A stretch of 5,443 nt of DNA from Candidatus Fermentithermobacillaceae bacterium (GTDB lineage: Bacteria > Bacillota > Sulfobacillia > Fermentithermobacillales > Fermentithermobacillaceae). Numbering within the stretch: position 1 is the first letter of the stretch; the number at the start of each line of letters is the position of its first letter. The stretch is from contig DUTL01000142.1 of NCBI GenBank assembly GCA_012842105.1, positions 1 through 5,443 of the forward strand. The letters run 5' to 3'. Under the pieces are notes generated by a model. It was given only the letters and a program-made list of their open reading frames with translations, had not been told where the DNA came from and made no database searches. Below are positions 1 through 5,443 of this stretch, piece after piece. The position numbers and the translations under genes were made by a program.

Positions 1-242
1 AAAGTACCTTCTCGACACCTTTACACCTCTGAACTCCCTTCACATAACATCACTTGAGACAAGCTAACCTATCCTCTATTCGATTCCCAAGCCAAAATTC
101 CTTCTTAGCCGGATGAATTACTCTATCAACTAATTGATTCGCAGGTTAGCCACATTATTTGTCCATCCATACCCGCCTTCAATACACGGCCCCGGCGTTT
201 TGCAGCAACGAGCTTCACCTACAGTTCTCATTGGCACTCATG

Positions 243-361
243 GGCAACGTAATTGCAGGCCACCGCTCTTGCCAAAATCCCAGCAACACCACCGGGGCCG
301 GGGGTCGCACACGGTACGGTAACGAATTGCAGGCCACTGCTCTGCTCAAAACCTCAGCAAC
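243..361. repeat. Imperfect direct repeat, two ~45-bp copies 74-75 bp apart
   Basis: Copy one (243-287) and copy two (318-361) align over 45 positions with about eight differences including a one-base gap. The core AATTGCAGGCCAC is identical at 251-263 and 325-337, and CAGCAAC is identical at 281-287 and 355-361. Weaker traces at similar spacing exist on both sides: CAGCAAC at 203-209, and AATTG at 402-406 followed by an A-rich stretch. This suggests an older duplicated unit of about 75 bp. The one-base gap breaks any shared reading frame, so the repeat behaves as non-coding DNA. Confidence 0.7.
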
Positions 362-636
362 TCAATCCGCCGGAGTTTTGGATCGATCAACTGAAGCCTA
401 TAATTGTATATACGAGCTTACCCGCAAAAAGTTTTGGAGAAACCTCAACTTTGACTGTAACTGTGAATCAAATCTCAATATCCCCGGCTACCGAGTTCAA
501 GTGGCTCAGCCTGAGCTCCTCAATATCCTGAACTCTTATCCCCAAACATACCACCATCAGCAAAATGGCAGCACCACATGCAGCACATTGAGTTTGGAAC
601 CGGTTGGGGAGGCAGTCTTCGATTAACACACAAGAT

Positions 637-654
637 GGCCCGGTTTCCCGGGCC
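637..654 (-). terminator. Candidate terminator hairpin of the glyS-PDRP-ppdK transcript
   Basis: On the minus strand GGCCCGG-GAAA-CCGGGCC forms a perfect 7-bp all-GC stem closed by a GAAA (GNRA-type) loop. The bases that follow, ATCTTGTGTGTTA, are T-rich (7 of 13) but not an uninterrupted T-run. It lies about 240 bases beyond the ppdK stop and is the strongest compact hairpin I found in the left region. It could also be an RNA 3' end formed by processing. On the plus strand the following sequence (TCTATGACTCT) is a poorer T-tract, so minus-strand use is preferred. Confidence 0.45.
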
Positions 655-746
655 TCTATGACTCTGCTCTATGTATCCAATTTATGTTGGCATATAACGT
701 ATACCGGCCTCTTAAATCTTCCTATGCAGCCGGGCCTCCTGAGTTA

Positions 747-886
747 GGGCCTTCAAAGAGGCTCTGTAGGCCCCCACAGGCTCCGTGAGCCCGGTAGGCT
801 TCGCAGGCCCATAGGGCTCTCTAGGCTCCCACAGGCCCGACGAACTCCGCAAGCCCAACGGGCTTCTCAACCCTGGCGGGCTCCGC
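747..886 (-). repeat. Degenerate tandem array of ~18-bp units downstream of ppdK
   Basis: Starting 8 bases after the ppdK stop, the minus strand carries seven imperfect units with approximate consensus GCGGAGCCCGTCGGGCCT. Units are at 886-869, 868-851, 850-833, 822-805, 804-787, 786-769 and 767-747, with a 10-base partial unit at 832-823. Several units are self-complementary: the second forms AAGCCC-GTT-GGGCTT (865-851), a perfect 6-bp stem, and the first, fourth and fifth form 4-5 bp stems. The units are too divergent and too closely packed for CRISPR, with no spacers. The array resembles a decayed minisatellite or a cluster of small palindromic units. Its function is unknown. It could slow polymerase or protect the ppdK mRNA 3' end, but this is speculation. 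Confidence 0.75.
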
Positions 887-894
887 GTCTTCCT

Positions 895-3537
895 TTAGCC
901 CCTCAGTGCTGCATGCGCGGCTGCAAGCCTTGCCACAGGCACACGATACGGCGAACACGATACATAATCAAGCTTGGCCATATGGAAAAACTCAATCGAC
1001 GACGGATCACCGCCATGCTCACCGCAAATCCCTATCACCAAATCAGGCCTCCGCGTCCGCCCCAGTTCAACAGCGGCCTCAACCAGCTTGCCTACGCCCT
1101 TTCTGTCAAGCACTGCAAACGGGTTTTCCGGCAGTACCTTCTCACCCAGGTACTTGTGCAAGAACTTGGCTTCTGCATCATCTCTTGAGTACCCGAAAGT
1201 TGTCTGGGTCAAATCGTTAGTGCCGAAGGAGAAAAATTGGGCATGCTCAGCAATTTCATCTGCAGTCAGGCACGCCCTTGGAATCTCTATCATCGTGCCG
1301 ATAACCACAGGAAATTCAACGTGCTGTTCTTCCTGTACTTTGTTTGCGACCTCGTTGACCCTTTCCCGGAGAATCGCAAGTTCTGCTGCTTCGCCCACAA
1401 GGGGAATCATGACCTCTGGAAACACATCGGAAATACCATCTTTAACCAACCGTGCAGTAGCCTGGAATATGGCCCTGGCCTGCATCTCATAGATTTCCGG
1501 GTAGACAATGCCCAGCCTGCAACCTCTCATGCCAAGCATAGGGTTCATTTCCTGAAGCCCACGTGCTTTTCTGAGAAGATCCTCTACCCGGGATACTTCA
1601 GAAACAGGAGCGCCTTTTGCCTTCATTTCAGCCAGGGATCTTATAAGGTCTTCTATGTTAGGCAAGAACTCGTGAAGCGGCGGGTCCAGTAAACGTATTG
1701 TAACAGGGTAACCTCTCATAGCTTTCAAAATACCGTAGAAATCTTGTTCCTGCATGGGAAGAAGCGCATCCAATGCCTGTTGCCTGAGCGCTTCAGTTTC
1801 TGCAAGGATCATCTGCTGAACCACAGTCATTCTATCGTGTCCCATAAACATATGCTCAGTACGGCAAAGCCCTATGCCTTCAGCTCCAAACTCTCTTGCC
1901 CGGCTGGCATCTTCAGGAGTATCAGCGTTAGCTTTGACACCTAGTATTCGCAGCTCATCCGCCCATCCGAGTACTTCCTTGAAGGACTCTCCCATAATAG
2001 GTTCTACCAGGGGAATCTCGCCGTGGAAGATATCGCCTGTTCCGCCGTCTATAGAGATAACATCGCCTTCATTTAGCTCATAGCCGCCTATAGCCGCCTT
2101 GTTCCCTTCCAAATCAATTCGCAGAGCGTCACAACCTACCACTGCAGGTTTGCCCATGCCGCGAGCCACGATAGCGGCGTGACAGGTCATTCCACCCCTG
2201 GATGTCAAAATACCCTGGGCATGAACAATTCCGGGCATATCATCAGGCGTGGTCTCAGGCCTAACAAGAATTACCTTATCGCCCTTTTCTCCCAAAGACT
2301 CAGCCGCCTGAGTGCTGAATACAACCATTCCCGTTGCGGCTCCGGGGGATGCAGGCAATCCCTGAGCCAGCGCTTCCGCTCTGGCTTTAGGGTCAATTCC
2401 TCTGTGGAGAAGCCTTGAGACTTCCTCAGGCCTTATCCGCTTGACCGCTGTTTCTTTGGAGATCTGCCCTTCCTTCACCATCGCCCTGGCAATCTCAAGG
2501 GAAGCCTGGGCAGTGCGCTTTCCGGTTCTGGTCTGTAGAACATGAAGCTTGTTGCGCTCTATTGTGAATTCAATGTCCTGCATATCTTTGTAGTGGTTTT
2601 CAAGCAGGCGCGCCACCTGGCTGAGCTTATCGAACATTCCGGGAAGGTCTGTGTCGATTTCAGATATGTGCTTGGGAGTTCTTAACCCTGCCACAACATC
2701 CTCGCCCTGAGCATTCATCAAGTATTCCCCGTAAAGTACGTGCTCGCCTGTGGAAGGGTCTCTGGTGAACAGAACCCCGGTGCCTGAATCCGAACCCATG
2801 TTGCCGAAAACCATGGCTTGAATGTTTACCGCAGTGCCCAGGTCATCGGGAATCTTGTTGATTTTCCTGTAGATAATAGCCCGCTCGTTGTTCCATGATC
2901 TAAACACAGCCGATACGGCCATAAAAAGCTGGTCATAAGGATCAGAAGGGAACTCAACGCCTGCCCTTTGCCGGATAATATCTTTGTACGTCTCTACAAG
3001 CGACCGCAGCCCCTGGGCCGGCACTTCTTGGTCCTGGACTACACCTTCATCTTTCTTAAGTTGCGAAAAGGCTCTCTCAAACTCATGATGGGCAATGTCA
3101 AGAACCACGTTGCCAAACATTTGGATAAACCGCCTGTAGCAGTCATAAGAAAAACGCAGGTCTTGAGTGGCTTCGTAAAGGCCCATGACGCTCTGGTCGT
3201 TAAGGCCCAGGTTCAATATGGTATCCATCATTCCGGGCATGCTTATGGGAGCCCCTGACCTGACAGATACCAAAAGAGGTTCGTGGCGCCCGCCAAAGTT
3301 CTTTCCGGTCTTATCCTCTAACCCTTTCATATGTGTTTCTATGTCTTGTTTGAGAGACTCCGGGAGTTCCTTGCCTGATTGGTAATAAGTCTTACAAGCT
3401 TGTGTCGTGATAGTGAAACCCTGAGGTACAGGCAAGCCTATCCTGGTCATTTCAGCAAGGCCTGCCCCTTTTCCTCCCAGGATGGCTCTTTGCTCCTCCC
3501 CGCCTTCTTCAAACCAGTACACGAGTTTAACGGCCAC
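895..3537 (-). CDS. ppdK: Pyruvate, phosphate dikinase (PPDK)
   Basis: PPDK catalyses pyruvate + ATP + Pi = PEP + AMP + PPi in the cytoplasm; in anaerobes it can serve gluconeogenesis or PPi-dependent glycolysis. The 880-residue length is normal for the family. The N-terminal ATP-grasp region (about 1-360) has GGKGAGLAEM (21-30), SVRSGAPISMPGMMDT (91-106) and D321, E323, Q335 and R337, which match the ATP-site residues known from the Clostridium symbiosum enzyme. The swivelling phosphohistidine domain (about 388-510) has GGMTCHAAIVARGMG (448-462): His453 is the phosphorylated residue and Thr451 the expected PDRP target. The C-terminal PEP/pyruvate TIM barrel (about 520-875) has R559, R615, E751, N774, D775 and the catalytic Cys838 in GICGEHGGDP. 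It ends at the usual family end (RVPVARLAAAHAAL) with TAA. The GTG start overlaps the end of PDRP by 11 bases. Nothing is truncated, and no key residue is missing. Between Thr and His there is a Cys where plant enzymes have Ser. Confidence 0.98.
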   Translation of the reverse strand: MAVKLVYWFEEGGEEQRAILGGKGAGLAEMTRIGLPVPQGFTITTQACKTYYQSGKELPESLKQDIETHMKGLEDKTGKNFGGRHEPLLVSVRSGAPISMPGMMDTILNLGLNDQSVMGLYEATQDLRFSYDCYRRFIQMFGNVVLDIAHHEFERAFSQLKKDEGVVQDQEVPAQGLRSLVETYKDIIRQRAGVEFPSDPYDQLFMAVSAVFRSWNNERAIIYRKINKIPDDLGTAVNIQAMVFGNMGSDSGTGVLFTRDPSTGEHVLYGEYLMNAQGEDVVAGLRTPKHISEIDTDLPGMFDKLSQVARLLENHYKDMQDIEFTIERNKLHVLQTRTGKRTAQASLEIARAMVKEGQISKETAVKRIRPEEVSRLLHRGIDPKARAEALAQGLPASPGAATGMVVFSTQAAESLGEKGDKVILVRPETTPDDMPGIVHAQGILTSRGGMTCHAAIVARGMGKPAVVGCDALRIDLEGNKAAIGGYELNEGDVISIDGGTGDIFHGEIPLVEPIMGESFKEVLGWADELRILGVKANADTPEDASRAREFGAEGIGLCRTEHMFMGHDRMTVVQQMILAETEALRQQALDALLPMQEQDFYGILKAMRGYPVTIRLLDPPLHEFLPNIEDLIRSLAEMKAKGAPVSEVSRVEDLLRKARGLQEMNPMLGMRGCRLGIVYPEIYEMQARAIFQATARLVKDGISDVFPEVMIPLVGEAAELAILRERVNEVANKVQEEQHVEFPVVIGTMIEIPRACLTADEIAEHAQFFSFGTNDLTQTTFGYSRDDAEAKFLHKYLGEKVLPENPFAVLDRKGVGKLVEAAVELGRTRRPDLVIGICGEHGGDPSSIEFFHMAKLDYVSCSPYRVPVARLAAAHAALRG

Positions 3538-4354
3538 TTTTCATGCTCCTCCCCTTGATTATGTCCAAGACCTCATTAGCCGTCTCTTCTACGGCTTTAT
3601 CTGTAACATCAATGATAGTACAACCTAACTGGCGGAAAATCTTGTCTGCATACTCAAGTTCTTGAAGAATACGTGTAATATCTGCATAAGACGAACTCTC
3701 ATCAAGCCCCATGGCTCTGAGCCGTTCCCTCCTCACCTTGACCAGTTTCTCAGGGCCCAGGGTAAGCCCAATAACCTTACCCACCGGAATCTTGAACAGC
3801 TCAGGAGGCGGCGGAAGTTCAGGCACTAGAGGAACGTTTGCCACTTTGTAAACTCTTTGGGCCAGGTAAAGGCTTACAGGAGTCTTGGAGGTGCGCGAAA
3901 CCCCTATCAGTACCACATCAGCAAATGGCAACGAAAGAAGGTCTTTGCCATCATCACATTTTACAGAAAACTCAACTGCCTCAATGCGCCTGAAATACTC
4001 CTCATCCAGGCGGTGCATAAGACCCGGTTCGAATTTAGGCTCTGACGTGGCAACTGTTGAAAGAGCTTCCAACATAGGCCCTAGCACGTCAACTGATGCA
4101 ATGCCTCTTATTCCCGACTGGGATCTTACATATTCCCTGAGTTCAGGTTTTACAAGCGTATAGGCCACTATAGACCTTCTGCCCTCAGCTTCTTTGAGGG
4201 CTCTGTCGATGGCCTCCTCGCTTTGCACATACCCGAACTTTCGAATGTCAACGCCTCCGGCGTTAAACTGAGCAGCTGCAGCTCTGACAACCAGTTCAGC
4301 TGTTTCACCTAATGAATCAGATAAGACGAAGACTGCCGGCCTTTCACCTTCCAC
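3527..4354 (-). CDS. yqfL: Pyruvate, phosphate dikinase regulatory protein (PDRP, DUF299 family)
   Basis: This bifunctional cytoplasmic enzyme controls PPDK. In the family it inactivates PPDK by ADP-dependent phosphorylation of a threonine near the catalytic histidine and reactivates it by Pi-dependent removal of that phosphate. The 275-residue length is typical. The N-terminus VFVLSDSLGETAELVVRAAA (8-27) is the family signature, followed by the P-loop-like nucleotide-binding motif GVSRTSKTP at 151-159. Further conserved pieces are PLVPELPPPPELF (175-187) and IGLTLGPEKL (195-204). The start is GTG, chosen for its well-placed Shine-Dalgarno sequence and because the family signature begins a few residues later. 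The homologous phosphoenolpyruvate synthase regulator (PpsR) has the same fold and motifs, but the adjacent, overlapping ppdK makes PPDK the likely target. In Bacillus subtilis the homologue yqfL also lies near glyQS, with ccpN between; here no gene separates it from glyS. The symbol is given by homology only. Confidence 0.95.
   Translation of the reverse strand: MEGERPAVFVLSDSLGETAELVVRAAAAQFNAGGVDIRKFGYVQSEEAIDRALKEAEGRRSIVAYTLVKPELREYVRSQSGIRGIASVDVLGPMLEALSTVATSEPKFEPGLMHRLDEEYFRRIEAVEFSVKCDDGKDLLSLPFADVVLIGVSRTSKTPVSLYLAQRVYKVANVPLVPELPPPPELFKIPVGKVIGLTLGPEKLVKVRRERLRAMGLDESSSYADITRILQELEYADKIFRQLGCTIIDVTDKAVEETANEVLDIIKGRSMKSGR
3546..3556 (-). promoter_or_regulatory. Ribosome binding site of ppdK, inside the PDRP coding region
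   Basis: AAGGGGAGGAG on the minus strand, a strong match to the 16S rRNA 3' end, lies 8 bases before the GTG at 3537-3535. It decides the ppdK start: the ATG at 3544-3542 between the two is in the PDRP frame and runs into the PDRP stop codon a few codons later. Because the site lies within the last codons of PDRP, ribosomes finishing PDRP can re-initiate on ppdK, so translational coupling is likely. Confidence 0.85.
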
Positions 4355-4360
4355 CTGTAA

Positions 4361-4368
4361 CCCTCCCC
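4361..4368 (-). promoter_or_regulatory. Ribosome binding site of PDRP
   Basis: GGGGAGGG on the minus strand sits 6 bases upstream of the GTG at 4354-4352 and supports that codon as the start. The ATG codons just upstream (4370-4368 and 4386-4384) are in other frames, and the nearer one lies at the edge of the Shine-Dalgarno sequence itself. Confidence 0.75.
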
Positions 4369-4438
4369 ATCTGCCTTGTTCGCCATTGCCCGCCTAAATA
4401 CCCACTGGAAACCGGCCTGGCACGGGCACGCAAGCGCT

Positions 4439-4464
4439 CTGCCGGCTACACATGGATCCGGCAG
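4439..4464 (-). other. Intergenic hairpin between glyS and PDRP
   Basis: A perfect 7-bp GC-rich inverted repeat (CTGCCGG / CCGGCAG) with a 12-base loop lies 9 bases after the glyS stop codon. On the transcribed strand it is followed by AGCGCTTGCGTGCCC and not by a T-tract, so it does not look like a classical intrinsic terminator. It may act as an RNA processing or stability element, or it may be incidental. The whole 119-base gap (4355-4473) has no convincing -35/-10 pair on the minus strand, so PDRP and ppdK are probably transcribed together with glyS or from a promoter I cannot recognise. Confidence 0.35.
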
Positions 4465-4473
4465 TGAGTGCCC

Positions 4474-5443
4474 TCAGGGCTTGCCGGCCAAAGGCAGCAC
4501 ATAAGAAAAATCAGCAAACCTGGTAAACATTTCTGATACACGGCCTAAGAGATTAAGCCGGTTTTGCCTTAGTTTATCTTCCTCTGCCATTATCAGCACG
4601 TTGTCCAGGCAGCTGTCTACAGGATCCCTCAAGTCCGAAAGTTCCTTAAGGTACTCCTCATACTTCTTATTTTCAAACAGTTCGTCCATAAGCGCACTCT
4701 TACGCTTAATCAAATAGTAGAGCTCCTTTTCAGATTCTTCAACAACCAGGCTCTCAACCACCTCTTTGCCTTGGGCTTTGCTCCCCAGCACAGAGGTTCT
4801 ACGCCAGCCTGTGACGATGTTGTCAAGATCCTGAGAGCCCAACAAAGAAACGAGCGCCCGGGCCATGAGAGGCAACCTGGATATGCGGGTTTCGCCTCCG
4901 CCTGTGATTCCCCGTATCATTTCTATGGGCAGGCCTTGATCAAATAGAAGGGCTTCGACTCTGTGCAATATGAACTGTTTGAGGTCCGCAACCAGAGGCG
5001 GCTCACTTCCGTGCCTTTTCCGGGCTTTACCTGCCCTGGGAGGCCTGCTCCCTGCACCTTTATTGTCTTCTGCAGACTGATTGTCTTCCACAGCTTGCAC
5101 TCCAAGCCCTACCGTAAACTTCAGAAGTTTATCAAGGCCAATGTCGTAACCGTGTGACAGGATGATATTTGCCACGCCGGAAGCGGCCCTTCTCAGCCCC
5201 AGAGGGTCTTGTGAACCCGAAACCTGAGTGCCCAGAGCAAAAGCAACAGACAAAGTATCAAGCTTGTCGGCGAGGGCCACAAGCGCACCTGCTCCCTTAT
5301 CCGGCAGCTTGTCCCCTGCGCCTCTGGGCATGTAATGCTGAGAAACAGCTTTGGCCACCGGTTCACCTGCCCCCTGCGCCCTAGCATAATGGCCTCCCAT
5401 TATTCCCTCTAATTCAGGAAGCTCCCTTACCAGCAAAGTAACC
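4474..5443 (-). CDS. glyS: Glycyl-tRNA synthetase beta subunit, C-terminal part (5' end outside window)
   Basis: This is the beta chain of the bacterial alpha2beta2 glycyl-tRNA synthetase, a cytoplasmic enzyme that charges tRNA-Gly. The alpha chain holds the aminoacylation site; the beta chain mainly binds tRNA. About 323 codons are visible, against roughly 690 for the family, so the N-terminal half lies beyond the right edge. The frame is open to the edge and reads VTLLVRELPELEGIMG, matching the usual (V/T)xEFPELQGIMG motif, so the TTG at 5434-5436 is an internal Leu codon and not the start. Counting from that codon, conserved landmarks are YMPRGAGDKLP (35-45), ALADKLDTL (54-62) and GSQDPLGLRRAASG (74-87). 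The C-terminal anticodon-binding region carries DPVDSCLDNVLIMAEEDKLR (271-290) and a final RFADFS (306-311). A charged, Gly/Pro/Arg-rich segment at about 117-146 looks like an insertion or long linker between the central and anticodon-binding parts. The gene ends in TGA. glyQ would be expected upstream, outside the window. Confidence 0.96.
   Translation of the reverse strand, partial: VTLLVRELPELEGIMGGHYARAQGAGEPVAKAVSQHYMPRGAGDKLPDKGAGALVALADKLDTLSVAFALGTQVSGSQDPLGLRRAASGVANIILSHGYDIGLDKLLKFTVGLGVQAVEDNQSAEDNKGAGSRPPRAGKARKRHGSEPPLVADLKQFILHRVEALLFDQGLPIEMIRGITGGGETRISRLPLMARALVSLLGSQDLDNIVTGWRRTSVLGSKAQGKEVVESLVVEESEKELYYLIKRKSALMDELFENKKYEEYLKELSDLRDPVDSCLDNVLIMAEEDKLRQNRLNLLGRVSEMFTRFADFSYVLPLAGKP

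Larger units (their letters stand above)
1..894. other. Gene-poor region downstream of ppdK
   Basis: No gene is supported here on either strand. The right part holds the 18-bp array and the GAAA-loop hairpin, and the middle holds the 75-bp-spaced direct repeat. Bases 1-140 are AT-richer and pyrimidine-rich on the plus strand, with an 8-bp inverted repeat, GCTAACCT at 63-70 and AGGTTAGC at 143-150. A plus-strand open frame at 159-626 (TTG start) has no ribosome binding site, an atypical composition rich in Asn, Ser, Thr, Gln and Cys, and runs through the direct repeat out of phase, so I do not call it. No tRNA, rRNA, transposase remnant or recognisable riboswitch was seen. Confidence 0.6.

Noticed and set aside
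54..82. Possible plus-strand promoter TTGAGA - 17 bases - TATTCG
   Set aside because: The -10 matches only three of six consensus bases, and no supported gene lies downstream on that strand.
63..150. 8-bp inverted repeat GCTAACCT / AGGTTAGC
   Set aside because: The arms are separated by 72 bases with no gene or element signature between them, so it is compatible with chance.
159..626. Plus-strand open frame of 155 codons, ending 10 bases before the GC-rich hairpin
   Set aside because: It has a TTG start without a Shine-Dalgarno sequence, unusual residue composition and no recognisable motif. It crosses the 75-bp direct repeat, whose one-base gap destroys frame conservation. Its length is only mildly improbable by chance. 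A conserved homologue in a database search would reopen it.
747..886. CRISPR array
   Set aside because: Units are 18 bp, divergent and directly adjacent with no unique spacers, and no cas gene is present.
4309..4386. Short minus-strand open frame of 25 codons from an ATG, overlapping the PDRP start out of frame
   Set aside because: It could be read as a leader peptide, but there is only a weak purine stretch upstream, no codon run typical of attenuators, and most of it lies over the PDRP signature region.
4470..4480. Palindrome GCCCTCAGGGC at the glyS stop
   Set aside because: With a one-base centre it cannot form a proper loop, and it is short enough to be chance.
906..5384. Many plus-strand open frames across glyS, PDRP and ppdK
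   Set aside because: They are antisense shadows of three well-supported conserved genes and have no recognisable motifs of their own.

Overview
The window looks like a piece of a bacterial chromosome, most likely from an anaerobic member of the Bacillota (Clostridia, Desulfotomaculum/Pelotomaculum/Moorella-like). The evidence is the gene order glyS - PPDK regulatory protein - ppdK, the strong purine-rich Shine-Dalgarno sequences, the GTG starts and a base composition near 50% GC. This placement is an inference; no rRNA or other taxonomic marker is present.

All recognisable genes are on the minus strand and read from right to left. At the right edge is the C-terminal half of glyS (glycyl-tRNA synthetase beta subunit), cut by the window end. 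After a 119-base gap containing a GC-rich hairpin comes the DUF299-family pyruvate, phosphate dikinase regulatory protein (PDRP). Its 3' end overlaps the GTG start of ppdK (pyruvate, phosphate dikinase) by 11 bases. PDRP and PPDK form a dedicated enzyme/regulator pair: PPDK interconverts pyruvate and PEP, and PDRP switches it off or on by ADP-dependent phosphorylation or Pi-dependent dephosphorylation of a threonine two residues before the catalytic histidine. Both that threonine (Thr451) and the histidine (His453) are present. PPDK is full length and its known catalytic residues are intact.

The left 894 bases hold no gene I can support. Directly after the ppdK stop lies a degenerate tandem array of about seven 18-bp units (roughly 747-886). 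Several units can fold as small hairpins. The PPDK reading frame happens to stay open through this array for 60 codons beyond the stop. Further left is a compact GC-rich hairpin with a GAAA loop (637-654), a candidate operon terminator, and then a roughly 45-bp sequence present twice at a 74-75 bp spacing (243-361). The rest of the left end is unassigned and AT-richer.

I see no CRISPR array, transposon, tRNA, phage gene or defence system. The main genes are conventional; the repeat-rich region downstream of ppdK is the part worth a second look.
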